This document shows, piece after piece, positions 9,189 to 17,371 of a stretch of DNA of 64,000 nucleotides. Source of the DNA: Novosphingobium sp. PP1Y (GTDB lineage: Bacteria > Pseudomonadota > Alphaproteobacteria > Sphingomonadales > Sphingomonadaceae); contig NC_015583.1 of NCBI RefSeq assembly GCF_000253255.1, forward strand, positions 620,001 to 684,000, written 5' to 3'. Made by a program: the position numbers and the translations under genes. The notes under the pieces were generated by a model. That model was not told the origin of the DNA. It saw only the letters and a program-made list of their open reading frames with translations, and did not search any database. Numbering within the stretch: position 1 is the stretch's first letter; each line of letters begins with the position of its first letter.

Positions 9189-9500
9189 CTAGTCCCGATG
9201 GAAAAATGCAGTGCGGCCGGCAAGGACGTTTCGTGCCATTTCGCCGCTATCGTGCATGGCCAGTGCTCCTCCGGGCATTGCGTCATCCCAGAACTCCGGG
9301 TCGGCATATTGCTTCAGGGCGGTTTCGTAGCGAAGTAGTCGCTCGGCCTCTCCTGAGAGCAGGTTTGCTACCATCTGGACTTCAGGCAGGTCGTCGCCGC
9401 TGCCATCGAGCACAACCCGAGACAGGTCATGACGTTTCAATTCGTCGAAGTATCCTGCTGCGACGCCGCGTGCGCGCTTGATGAGATTAGTCATCGCCAT
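9189..9500 (-). CDS. Small soluble protein of unknown function
   Basis: About 103 residues from ATG 9500 (or 101 from ATG 9494); the start overlaps the end of the upstream DUF983 gene by about 14 bp, which implies co-translation. The product is acidic and helical (GYFDELKRHDLSRVVLDGSG, YADPEFWDDAMPGG) with no membrane segment. The overlap with the DUF983 gene and coding-like codon use support a real gene. Function unknown. Confidence 0.55.
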   Translation of the reverse strand: MAMTNLIKRARGVAAGYFDELKRHDLSRVVLDGSGDDLPEVQMVANLLSGEAERLLRYETALKQYADPEFWDDAMPGGALAMHDSGEMARNVLAGRTAFFHRD

Positions 9501-9957
9501 TCTCGCGAGCCCTTGCCGCGCGCGCATTGAGCTGCGCCCATAGCGTTTCGGTGCCGGCCTCCTGCGCCTTGTTGACGAACTGTGAAGCGACAAGCCATCC
9601 CTTGATGTATTGTAGGGGCCACACGCATCCGATTGCGAGCAGGGGGAAAGAGGTCAGAAGATGCACCCAGAACGGGGGTGAGTAGGCAACCTGCAGCCAG
9701 ACTGCAAAAAACGTGAGCGGAAAGGCGACGATGCAAAGTGAGAAGAAGGCCGGTCCGTCATCGGGCGCTGCAAAACTGTAGTCCAGCCCGCAATTGGGGC
9801 AATGGTCGTTCAGTTTCAGCCACTTGTGAAACATGCTGGGATCGCCGCAGCGCGGGCAAAGGCCCTTCATCCCGCAGCGGAATATCCAGCGGGCCTTGTC
9901 CTGGCGCACGGCTTCCCGGCGATTGGCGGCGTTGTTATCGGTGCTGTCGGTTTCCAT
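9487..9957 (-). CDS. DUF983 zinc-ribbon membrane protein
   Basis: 156 residues. The N-terminal region carries two CxxC pairs typical of a zinc ribbon (GLCPRCGDPSMF and DHCPNCGLDYSF). Two hydrophobic helices follow (FFSLCIVAFPLTFFAVWLQV and LLTSFPLLAIGCVWPL). This is the DUF983 arrangement, common in Alphaproteobacteria and often near cytochrome oxidase assembly genes, although no such genes are nearby here. The start may be the ATG at 9957 or a downstream one near MRQDKARWIF. It diverges from the MocR gene. Confidence 0.85.
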   Translation of the reverse strand: METDSTDNNAANRREAVRQDKARWIFRCGMKGLCPRCGDPSMFHKWLKLNDHCPNCGLDYSFAAPDDGPAFFSLCIVAFPLTFFAVWLQVAYSPPFWVHLLTSFPLLAIGCVWPLQYIKGWLVASQFVNKAQEAGTETLWAQLNARAARARENGDD

Positions 9958-10018
9958 GATGCGAACTCGAACTTTCAGTTTCCCGTTTCGCGACTCGTAT
10001 TAACCGATTATATGGGTT

Positions 10019-10032
10019 TTGTATGCATACAA
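10019..10032. promoter_or_regulatory. Palindrome overlapping the MocR gene start
   Basis: TTGTATGCATACAA is a perfect 14-bp palindrome in the 65-bp gap between divergent genes and covers the ATG at 10023. It is a natural candidate for an autoregulatory operator. If 10023 is the true start, the transcript could be leaderless because no good ribosome-binding site precedes it. Confidence 0.4.
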
Positions 10033-11441
10033 TATCAGCGCAAAAGGCGTCGCAAAAGTGGTTGCCCGCAATCTCAGGCGATGTTGGCCCTCTTTATCTG
10101 GCCATCAGTGCAGCCCTTGCCCGCGACATAGAGACAGGGCGGCTCGCACCGGGAGATCGCCTCCCTCCCCAGCGCGAGCTTGCCGACGCCTTGAACGTGG
10201 ATCTGGGCACGATAACGCGTGCTTATTCCGAAGCACGGCGCCAAGGCTTCATTGCGGCAGAAGGACGCCGGGGAAGCTTTGTCCTGGCAAGACAAGCTGG
10301 ATCAGGTTCTGCGCCGCAAGCACGGGACGAGGCATTCGATACCGGGATGAATTTGCCTCCTATTCCGGCGAATAGCACCTTCGCTGACCGTTACACGGTT
10401 GCGATCGAGGAGGTCCTGCGAGGTCCAAGCGCCGCCAACCGCATGCAGTACCAGCCTGCAGGCGGGGCGCCACCCGATCGCCAGGCTGGTGCAGCCTGGC
10501 TCGCACAGCGCGCAATCCCGGCAACCGAGGACAATGTCCTGGTCACGAGTGGCGCACAATCGGCGCTCCACGCCATTGCCAATTCACTTTTCTCTCCGGG
10601 CGATGCCGTGTGCACTGCTTCGTATGTCTACCCGGGCTGGTTGTCTGTCTGTATGCGGCGCGACATCCGCATCGTTCCGCTCATAGCCGATGCAGATGGC
10701 ATTGATCCTGATTCCTTTGCGCGCGCCTGCGCCGAAGATACGATCCGCGCGATCTATCTTGTCCCCACGAACGAAAATCCGACCACGGCGACGCTTCCAC
10801 TGGAGCGACGCAAGGCAATCGCCGCTATCGCTCAGCGGCACGGCGTCGCAATCATCGAGGACGACCCCTACAGCTGTCTTGCATCTGCGGAGATTTCCCC
10901 AGTCGCAAGCCTTGCGCCGGAACGGACCTGGCACGTCGCCAGTCTGTCAAAGATGATTTCGCCGGCCCTGCGCATAGCTTACTTGCGCGCGCCACATGTC
11001 CGTGATGTTCTGCGTCTTTCCACCGACCTGCATGAAACCACTATCATGGCCCCGCCATTGAACCTGGCGGTCAGCACGCGCTGGTTGCTCGACGGGACCT
11101 GGGCCGAACTGGTCGGCGAAGTGCGCAGCGAATGCGCGGCGCGGCAGAAACTTGTCGCGGGGATATTGGGGGCAGGTAGCTACCGGGCCGCTCCTGAAGG
11201 GTACCATCTTTGGGTTCCCCTTGCCTCCGATGCGAATGCCTTCGACCTAGTGGCTGCGATGCAGCCGCTCGGCGTGTCGGTCGTGTCGAGCCGGAGCTTT
11301 TGCGCCGGGAGCGAAGGCGGCAATCGTTCGATCAGGCTGTCAATCGGAGGCAGTCTGGACCGTGAAAGACTCCAGCGCGCCCTCGAATTGCTGGATGCCA
11401 TGCTCAACCACCGTGACGGCTGGGTCATGCCGATGGTCTAG
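10023..11441 (+). CDS. MocR-type GntR/aminotransferase-fusion regulator
   Basis: 472 residues. Residues 20-90 form a GntR winged helix (LYLAISAALARDIETGRL, GDRLPPQRELADALNVDLGT, ITRAYSEARRQGF). The rest is a fold-type I aminotransferase domain with the PLP-binding lysine at K310 in SLSKMISPALRIAY and the NENPT segment. MocR proteins use a catalytically repurposed aminotransferase domain to sense PLP or an amino-compound adduct. No pdxST or obvious amino acid operon lies next to it, so the target is unknown. Divergent from the DUF983 gene. Confidence 0.92.
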   Translation: MHTISAQKASQKWLPAISGDVGPLYLAISAALARDIETGRLAPGDRLPPQRELADALNVDLGTITRAYSEARRQGFIAAEGRRGSFVLARQAGSGSAPQARDEAFDTGMNLPPIPANSTFADRYTVAIEEVLRGPSAANRMQYQPAGGAPPDRQAGAAWLAQRAIPATEDNVLVTSGAQSALHAIANSLFSPGDAVCTASYVYPGWLSVCMRRDIRIVPLIADADGIDPDSFARACAEDTIRAIYLVPTNENPTTATLPLERRKAIAAIAQRHGVAIIEDDPYSCLASAEISPVASLAPERTWHVASLSKMISPALRIAYLRAPHVRDVLRLSTDLHETTIMAPPLNLAVSTRWLLDGTWAELVGEVRSECAARQKLVAGILGAGSYRAAPEGYHLWVPLASDANAFDLVAAMQPLGVSVVSSRSFCAGSEGGNRSIRLSIGGSLDRERLQRALELLDAMLNHRDGWVMPMV

Positions 11442-11549
11442 ACCGCAGGCATGTGCTGGCAGGGCAGGAAGTCCAACCAGCATGGCTCGCCTTCCCAGGA
11501 GCCAGGCAGAATGGCCGCATCGCGCCGGTCCAGACAGGGGCGAGGGCGC

Positions 11550-12074
11550 CTATTCGGGGTCGTTCTGCGGGCGGGTGCGTTCGAGGAACAATGAATTGCC
11601 TTCCTCATCGGTCGCCTCCAGCGTGTCGATCAGGATCCTGAGGATGTGATCGAACATAGCGACTTCATGCGGCAGCAGTTTGGACATGAGATAGTCCGCC
11701 ACCTGTCCGGTCTGCGGTTCCATTATCCGGAACAGCCTTTCCCCCTCTTCGGTCAGGTTCAGGCGCTTGCGTCGCTTGTTCTGCGGATCGCGCTCCACGC
11801 GGACGCGGTCGTTGCGCTCCAGCGCGAAGACGGCGCGGGAAACGCTCATTGCGCTTACCCCGGTCATGTCCACCAGTTCGTGGCTGGCGCAGCCGGGATA
11901 GCGACCGATCAGCATGAGCAGCCGAAACTCATTGATGCTGATCTTGTACTGCCGTTCGAGATGCGTCGAGAATGGCGCGAGGAGCTTGTTCGAGAGCTTG
12001 AGCAGACGGTGCAAGGTATCCGCATGGGATCCCGTCCCGTCATCCGGGCTCCTGTCGGAAATGTCTTGCGTCAT
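11550..12074 (-). CDS. MarR-family transcriptional regulator
   Basis: 174 residues from ATG 12074 (GGAGCGGCC upstream); in-frame sequence further upstream is not protein-like. Winged helix: ISINEFRLLMLIGRYPG, SHELVDMTGVSAMSVSRAVF, then the wing RDPQNKRRKRLNLTEEG. Flanking helices would form the dimer. MarR proteins usually repress a neighbouring gene and themselves, with phenolic ligands common. Upstream is a perfect inverted repeat (12128-12153) that could be its operator. No clear target gene adjoins it. Confidence 0.9.
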   Translation of the reverse strand: MTQDISDRSPDDGTGSHADTLHRLLKLSNKLLAPFSTHLERQYKISINEFRLLMLIGRYPGCASHELVDMTGVSAMSVSRAVFALERNDRVRVERDPQNKRRKRLNLTEEGERLFRIMEPQTGQVADYLMSKLLPHEVAMFDHILRILIDTLEATDEEGNSLFLERTRPQNDPE

Positions 12075-12492
12075 GGCCGCTCCGCTGCGTGATTGCTCGC
12101 CGAATGCCAGCCTAGCGCATAGCTTGCCGGTCGTGTCAAGACGATCACGACCGTTAGAGATCGCTACGACCCGGCCTGAAGGCGCCGGATCAAGCCAGCA
12201 CCCGGCACACCAGGCATATCGCGGAGTCGGTTCCGGCTCGGTCAGTAACGTTTCGGTCGACGACCCGGGCTGTATCTCGGTCATTCCCGCCAGCTCCGGT
12301 CCTGCATGACAATGGCTATGACGCGGCATGGGCCGGCAAGACCCACAATGCGCCCGACTGGTGCGAAAATGACCCAGCCGCTGCCCGGCGTGCTCGTGTG
12401 TGCCAAGCGCCCGGGCACCCACTTACGCAACTGTAAACGGGTGGATAAGTCAGGCGCCAACGGCAGCCTGAACGGGGCGCCTTTTCTGCCGA
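12075..12492. other. 418-bp gap, no convincing gene
   Basis: Between the MarR gene and the acyltransferase stop. Short ORFs here lack coding character. The only structured element I see is the inverted repeat at 12128-12153, which makes the right-hand part of the MarR upstream region a likely promoter. Confidence 0.5.
12128..12153. promoter_or_regulatory. Inverted repeat upstream of the MarR gene
   Basis: CGGTCGTG and CACGACCG are perfect 8-bp arms separated by 10 bp, centred about 66 bp upstream of the MarR ATG. Spacing and position fit an autoregulatory MarR operator. Confidence 0.5.
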
Positions 12493-14475
12493 CTATTGCA
12501 GCGCTTGCGTAAGCTGCGGGTCTATCTGCTCAGCTATGAATTGAGACCCCTCGTTGCTGAGGTGGTCATCGTCGCGAAACAGGATTGAATCACCGATTGC
12601 CGTCAAGCACTGCTGGTGCCTCGCGCACAATGTTGCGCGCGGCAGGACGACTGTAAGCCGCTGCGCCTTGATGCGGGCAAGGATCGAGTCCGCCAATGGC
12701 CCCCAGTGCCCGTCTTCGGCACTGGCCTTGCGGCAGCGGCTTGCATCGCTTCCGAGCTTGACTGCCCGAGCGAAGCAGTTGGCAGGCCAGAAGCCGAATT
12801 CGGGTGTGGAGCCGATCAGAATGATCTCCGGCCCATCGCCAAGGGTTTTACGGATCTGCGTCACGAGTGCAGTCAACTCCGTGCGCAGGGCATCGCTCGC
12901 AACGCGATCGCTTCGCACCATGCTGCCGTCAGGCAGGGTCGTGCGGGCAAGGCTCTGCACCGTCGTCGACCAGCGTGCGCTGAGGATCACGGCGCGCAAA
13001 TCGGGTTGGCGCGCAGCCTCACGCAAGGTTTCGCGATGAAGTTCGGCGCAGGTGGGGAGCAAGGGGTCCACCTCATTGGAGAGCATGACCAGCGGGGAGC
13101 AGCCAGAGACGGTCGACTGGCGCACGCGAAAGCCCTTTTGCTCCGCCAGTCTGGCGAGGCCGGGCATGAGGTGGTCACTGTGGGAATCTCCCCAGAGTAG
13201 GACCTGATAGCCACTCGCTTCCGGTCCGCGGCCCGCAGTGCAGTCGTTCGCGGCGGACAGGACTGCATTGTGCCCATCGCTGTGACATCGTGACCGGTAG
13301 GGATTGATACTGGCCGTTGCTTCCATGGCGGCCGTCACCGCCGGGGAAGCGAAAGCAGCCAGCCCGTTGGTGCGCCAGGCGCCAAGACCGGCGGCGGCGA
13401 AGAGTGAAAGGATGAGGGCGCTGGCGGCAAGGGCAAGGCGGCGGCCCGGCAGCAGCGTGCCGCGACCTCGGAACGGTCTTTCCACGAAGCGCAGCGAAAT
13501 GGCTGCGAGCGCGAAGGCGGCCATCACTGCAAGGCCTGCCTCCGGTACCTGGAGAGGCCGGTTCAAGGCAATGTGCGACAGGACCAGAACCGGCCAGTGC
13601 CACAAGTAGAAACTGTAGGATATCAGTCCGATATATACCGCGGCAGGTCGTGACAGGGCCCTGCCTGCCGTGGTTTCGGTGCCCTGTCCAGCATGGATGA
13701 GCAGTAATGTGCCCAGGCATGGGAGAACAGCCGAAAGCCCTGGGAAGCGCGTTTCCTCGTTGTAGAGCAGCATTGGCAGACTGATGAGCGTAAGGCCGGT
13801 CCAGCCCGCCATCTCGCGCTGCCAGCGACGGCGGAGCGCGGGTACCGCGCCAACCGCGAGAAGGGCGCCGAAGCCCAGTTCCCACGCGCGGTACGGGATC
13901 AGGTAGAAGGCCTGCGAGGGCCAGTGTCGCACGACGAATTCGGCCGCTCCCAGCGACACGAGGATGGCAAACCAGATGAAGTGGCGCAGCAGGCGCCGGT
14001 GGCCCAGCATGATGAGCCCGGCCGCGATGAGGGGCCAGGCGATGTAGAACTGCTCTTCAACCGCCAGAGACCAGGTATGCAAAAGCGGCTTGTCGCCTGC
14101 CGGGCCGTCGAAATAGCCGCCCTCATGCCAGAACAGTACATTGGAGCCGAACAGTGCAACGGCGACGAGACTTTGGCCGTACTGCTCCAGTTCGCCCGGC
14201 GGCAGAATCAGGGTGGACGCCAGGGTGGTCAGCGCCAGCATGAAGGCGAGCGCGGGCAGGATGCGGCGGAAGCGGCGTTCGTAGAAGCCACCGATGGAGA
14301 ACGTTCCGGCCTGCGCTTCAGAGGCGATGATCGACGTGATCAGGAACCCGGAGATCACGAAAAAGACATCGACGCCAACGTAGCCGCCGGGAAGGAAGCC
14401 CGGAAAGGCGTGGTAGAGGACGACGCCGCCTACCGCTATCGCGCGAAGTCCGTCGATATCCTTGCGGTATTGCAT
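12493..14475 (-). CDS. Membrane acyltransferase 3 with C-terminal SGNH domain (OafA/YrhL type)
   Basis: 660 residues from ATG 14475; an alternative GTG start at 14538 adds 21 residues. It opens with the acyltransferase-3 signature YRKDIDGLRAIAV, followed by VLYHAFP and FFVISGFLIT. About ten membrane helices extend to residue 370, with ERRFRRILPAL as the conserved Arg motif. The C-terminal 280 residues are an extracytoplasmic SGNH-like hydrolase domain: VLLWGDSHSDHLMPGL carries the GDSH nucleophile block and DDHLSNEG the catalytic Asp-His. Such proteins O-acetylate surface polysaccharide or lipid. The target polymer is unknown and no polysaccharide cluster is visible. Confidence 0.9.
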   Translation of the reverse strand: MQYRKDIDGLRAIAVGGVVLYHAFPGFLPGGYVGVDVFFVISGFLITSIIASEAQAGTFSIGGFYERRFRRILPALAFMLALTTLASTLILPPGELEQYGQSLVAVALFGSNVLFWHEGGYFDGPAGDKPLLHTWSLAVEEQFYIAWPLIAAGLIMLGHRRLLRHFIWFAILVSLGAAEFVVRHWPSQAFYLIPYRAWELGFGALLAVGAVPALRRRWQREMAGWTGLTLISLPMLLYNEETRFPGLSAVLPCLGTLLLIHAGQGTETTAGRALSRPAAVYIGLISYSFYLWHWPVLVLSHIALNRPLQVPEAGLAVMAAFALAAISLRFVERPFRGRGTLLPGRRLALAASALILSLFAAAGLGAWRTNGLAAFASPAVTAAMEATASINPYRSRCHSDGHNAVLSAANDCTAGRGPEASGYQVLLWGDSHSDHLMPGLARLAEQKGFRVRQSTVSGCSPLVMLSNEVDPLLPTCAELHRETLREAARQPDLRAVILSARWSTTVQSLARTTLPDGSMVRSDRVASDALRTELTALVTQIRKTLGDGPEIILIGSTPEFGFWPANCFARAVKLGSDASRCRKASAEDGHWGPLADSILARIKAQRLTVVLPRATLCARHQQCLTAIGDSILFRDDDHLSNEGSQFIAEQIDPQLTQALQ

Positions 14476-14879
14476 GGTTACCGTCGCAGCGCGGTGCGGG
14501 TCGGCGCGAGGGGTTTCGATTCGCGCGTGTGCATCCACAGCAATTCACGCATAATTGCCGCAGACCGCAATTCGCCCTGAAGGGCACGGATATAACTCGT
14601 TTGCCCGCTTGCCAGCACTCTGTTGGCAGTCCGGCGCCGACGATGTCTCCAGCACCCGGTCGGTTCATCCCACCCCGAGCGTTCAGCGCAGTTACGGGTC
14701 GGCCGCCGGAACACCCCTAGAGGTCCCGCCGGCAGTTCTCCCATTGTCTCGGCCCCGCTTTCGAGGAGCCGGCGAGGGACTTAGAAGCATTTGGTCACGT
14801 TCGAGGCCCATTCGCGCGGGCGACCTGGCTGTCCTGCAACAGACCCCTGTCCGGAGGTCTGGTCGAACACGGTCAGCAG
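14476..14879. other. 404-bp gap, nothing recognised
   Basis: Between the acyltransferase start and the TBDR remnant. No ORF with coding character, hairpin with U-tract or repeat was seen. Probably decayed sequence together with the acyltransferase promoter. Confidence 0.4.
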
Positions 14880-15188
14880 TTAGTACTTGTCCATAAGGTT
14901 GGTGACCTGCAGCGAGACATCGAGCTCGCTGCCCGGGTTACGCCAGGTCAGGCGACCGTTCACCAGGGTGTGGGCCGGGACGTAGTTGGTGTTCTCGTTG
15001 CGCGCTGCGGCGTAGAGGCCCGATTGGCACGGCACATCGACACGCGGGGGGGGGGGGCGGCTGGATGCGATGCCGCCGTCAGCCGGATTGTTGGCCGAAC
15101 CCACTGGATTGACGCAGCCGCAATCGAGCACCTCGACATAGCCGATCTGATCCCGGCAAAGTAAAGAAAAGGGGCGCCGCGCGGTCAC
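14880..15188 (-). pseudogene. C-terminal remnant of a TonB-dependent receptor
   Basis: The frame reads ...NYVPAHTLVNGRLTW, then SELDVSLQVTNLMDKY and a TAA. VNGRLTW...VSLQVTNLxDKYY is the closing beta-strand pattern of sphingomonad TBDRs, but it ends inside the DKYY motif, missing the last strands. Upstream there is no plug or barrel, only about 60 further residues including CQSGLYAAARNENT. The sequence also crosses a 12-G run. I infer a deletion-decayed receptor gene. It may have belonged to the neighbouring GMC/carotenoid-oxygenase cluster. Confidence 0.7.
15046..15057. repeat. Homopolymer of 12 G
   Basis: Twelve consecutive G on the plus strand, inside the TBDR remnant (a Pro run on the minus strand). 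Such tracts slip in replication and are also frequent sequencing or assembly errors, so the length is uncertain. Confidence 0.8.
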
Positions 15189-15218
15189 CCTTCTTCATGT
15201 CCGGCATTGCCTTCGGGT

Positions 15219-15356
15219 TCAGTCGTCGAGGCGCTTCATATTCGGGTCTTCGCTAAGCAGCATCGCTTCGTGATCGACGGCGATCATGGGCGGGGTTTTG
15301 CCCCTGGTAACTTGCGCATCGGGCTTAAGCGGGGCTCGGGAGGCCGTATCAGTCAT
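15219..15356 (-). CDS. Possible 45-aa small protein
   Basis: ATG at 15356 preceded by GGAGAGATTTGTG, an excellent ribosome-binding site. The product is hydrophilic with no signal or membrane segment (begins MTDTASRAPLKPD, ends DPNMKRLDD) and ends 31 bp before the TBDR remnant frame. It could be a genuine small protein or the surviving N-terminus of a broken gene. No family recognised. Confidence 0.4.
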   Translation of the reverse strand: MTDTASRAPLKPDAQVTRGKTPPMIAVDHEAMLLSEDPNMKRLDD

Positions 15357-15591
15357 CACAAATCTCTCCGTGGGAATGGCTCACCCGGCGCGGATACTAT
15401 TGGCTCATTAAGTTTGCTATAGATACAATAACAAAAACTCCATATTGTGCGAGCCAGATCCGGCGCTCTCGGCCCGCGTTCCGCCGCGCTTTTGGCTAAT
15501 ATTTCGCAGCTATACCTTGCGCAGCGATCCGACTTCGGGCAGACATAACGATAACGTGCGATACAATATTGCGGGAGGGTGAGGCTCGATC

Positions 15592-17205
15592 ATGAATGCC
15601 GGAATTCCGGATATCATCGTGGTGGGTGGCGGTTCGGCGGGGTCGGCCATGGCCGGTCGGCTTTGCGAGGCGGGACTGCGGGTCGCAGTGATCGAGGCGG
15701 GATGCTCCGATCGCCATGTGCGCTCGCGTATTCCCGCGTTGACGAGCTCCCTGGTCCAGAACCCGCAATACGATTGGTGTTACGGCGCCGAGCCCGATCC
15801 CTCGCTGGGTGGCCGCGCAGATATCTGGCCGGCTGGCCGGATGCTGGGCGGCGGCAGTGCGCTCAACGGCATGATGTTCATTCGCGGTCATCGCTGGGAC
15901 TATGACAATTGGGCCCGGCTCGGCGCGCTGGGTTGGGATTACGATTCGGTCCTTCCGTATTTCCGCCGCATCGAAGACAACGAACGCGGTGCCGATGAAT
16001 GGCGCGGAACTGGTGGGCCGATCTCCGTCTCGGAAGGCCGCGCGACCTACCCCATCGTCAAGGACTGGATCAAAGCCGCCGCCAATGCCGGGATAGAGCG
16101 CAGCGAAGACCTGAACGGTGAGCGGACGGAAGGCGTCGATTACGTCCAGGTTTCGCAGCGGCGCGGCACGCGGTGTTCGTCTGCGCGCGGCTATCTGGAG
16201 AATCTGCCGGCCGGACAGGCGCCGCACATGGTTCTCGATGCCCAGGTGCTTCGGATATGCTTTGAAAACGGCCGCGCGGCTGCGGTCATCTATCGTCAGG
16301 CCGGGCAGGAACGCGAACTTCGTGCCCGGTACGGGGTCGTCGTGGCCGCCGGTGCCATCGGCACGCCGCGGCTGCTGATGCATTCGGGGCTCGGCCCGGC
16401 AGAGCATCTCGGGGCCACGGGCATCGCCGTCAATCGCGATTTGCCGGGGGTTGGCGCTAATCTGCAGGAGCATGTCGGTACCCACATCGTCAGCGATGTC
16501 GCGGGTCACACACTCAACAACGATGCCCGCGGCCTGCGCGGTGCATGGCAGGTTCTGCGCTTCGCCGCCGGGCGCAAGGGGGCATTGACCACGGCGATCG
16601 GCCACGCCCAGGCTTTCGTGAAAAGCCGGGAGGACTTGCCCGCGCCCAACCTACAGCTCGCCTTTTCGGCCTTTGCTTTCGATTTCGACGACAAGGGCAG
16701 GCTTGCCCTTCGGCGCAATGCTTCCGTTTCGACCTTGATCGGTCTGATGCGGCCCTGCCATCGCGGGCGGGTTTCGCTTCGCTCCGCCGATCCGATGGAC
16801 CATCCCGTGATCGCACATCGCCTGCTTGGCAGTGATGACGATATCGAGCAGCTTGTGGAAGGCATCGGCATCGCCCGTTCCATCCTCGCAAGCGAGCCGA
16901 TGGCCAGCAGCGTGCGCTGTGAGATCCGGCCGGGCGAGACGCTGCGCGATGCCGTGGCCTTGCGCGAATACGTCAAGCTCGCCTCGGTGCCGCTGTATCA
17001 CCCCTGTGGAACCGCCCGGATCGGCCGAAAGGACGATCCGTGTGCCGTCGTCGATCCGGACCTGAAAGTGATCGGGGTCGAGGGGCTGTGGGTCGCAGAT
17101 GCCTCGGTCATGCCAGCGGTACCGGCCGGTAATACGAATGCGACGGCTATCATGATCGGCGACAAGGGGGCTGATCATGTGCTGTCGTGCCTCACACGGG
17201 CGTGA
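15592..17205 (+). CDS. GMC-family FAD-dependent alcohol oxidoreductase
   Basis: 537 residues; ATG 15592 follows GCGGGAGGGTGAGG. The N-terminal dinucleotide fold is DIIVVGGGSAGSAMAGRL with the FAD-contacting acidic VIEAG. PAGRMLGGGSALNGMMFIRG is GMC signature 1, and signature 2-like AAGAIGTPRLLMHSGLGP follows. The C-terminal active-site region has YHPCGTARIG and the FAD-closing ADASVMPAVPAGNTNATAIM. GMC enzymes oxidise primary alcohols (choline, aryl or polyethylene glycol alcohols). Here it heads a cluster with a carotenoid oxygenase, an aldehyde dehydrogenase and a sulfatase, so an aryl alcohol is plausible. No membrane segment. Confidence 0.93.
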   Translation: MNAGIPDIIVVGGGSAGSAMAGRLCEAGLRVAVIEAGCSDRHVRSRIPALTSSLVQNPQYDWCYGAEPDPSLGGRADIWPAGRMLGGGSALNGMMFIRGHRWDYDNWARLGALGWDYDSVLPYFRRIEDNERGADEWRGTGGPISVSEGRATYPIVKDWIKAAANAGIERSEDLNGERTEGVDYVQVSQRRGTRCSSARGYLENLPAGQAPHMVLDAQVLRICFENGRAAAVIYRQAGQERELRARYGVVVAAGAIGTPRLLMHSGLGPAEHLGATGIAVNRDLPGVGANLQEHVGTHIVSDVAGHTLNNDARGLRGAWQVLRFAAGRKGALTTAIGHAQAFVKSREDLPAPNLQLAFSAFAFDFDDKGRLALRRNASVSTLIGLMRPCHRGRVSLRSADPMDHPVIAHRLLGSDDDIEQLVEGIGIARSILASEPMASSVRCEIRPGETLRDAVALREYVKLASVPLYHPCGTARIGRKDDPCAVVDPDLKVIGVEGLWVADASVMPAVPAGNTNATAIMIGDKGADHVLSCLTRA

Positions 17206-17294
17206 GTGCCGCGCTTCCAGGTGGTGGCTCGGGGCCCCTGCAGGGGCTTCGGGGCAATCTTCCATGAGGGTCCGCAAGTGCGGAACCAAATAAT

Positions 17295-17311
17295 AGTATG
17301 CCAGTCATACA
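17295..17311. promoter_or_regulatory. Operator-like palindrome upstream of the carotenoid oxygenase
   Basis: AGTAT-GCCAGTC-ATACA lies 60-77 bp before the ATG at 17372. It matches the TGTAT-N7-ATACA sites in the ferulate gene cluster in spacing and in the GCC start of the spacer, with one changed base in the left arm. Probably bound by the same regulator. Confidence 0.5.
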
Positions 17312-17371
17312 TTTTTTCTTGAAACTGCACTGGTGACGCGTAACGTGTTCACCGGAGAAGGAGCCCAGGCC

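Noticed and set aside
15411..15565. GATACAATA repeats upstream of the GMC gene as further TGTAT-N7-ATACA operators
   Set aside because: Only the ATACA half is present at both places; the other arm does not match.
17234..17247. GCCCCTGCAGGGGC hairpin after the GMC gene as a terminator
   Set aside because: Only a 5-bp stem with a 4-nt loop and no U-run; too weak to call.
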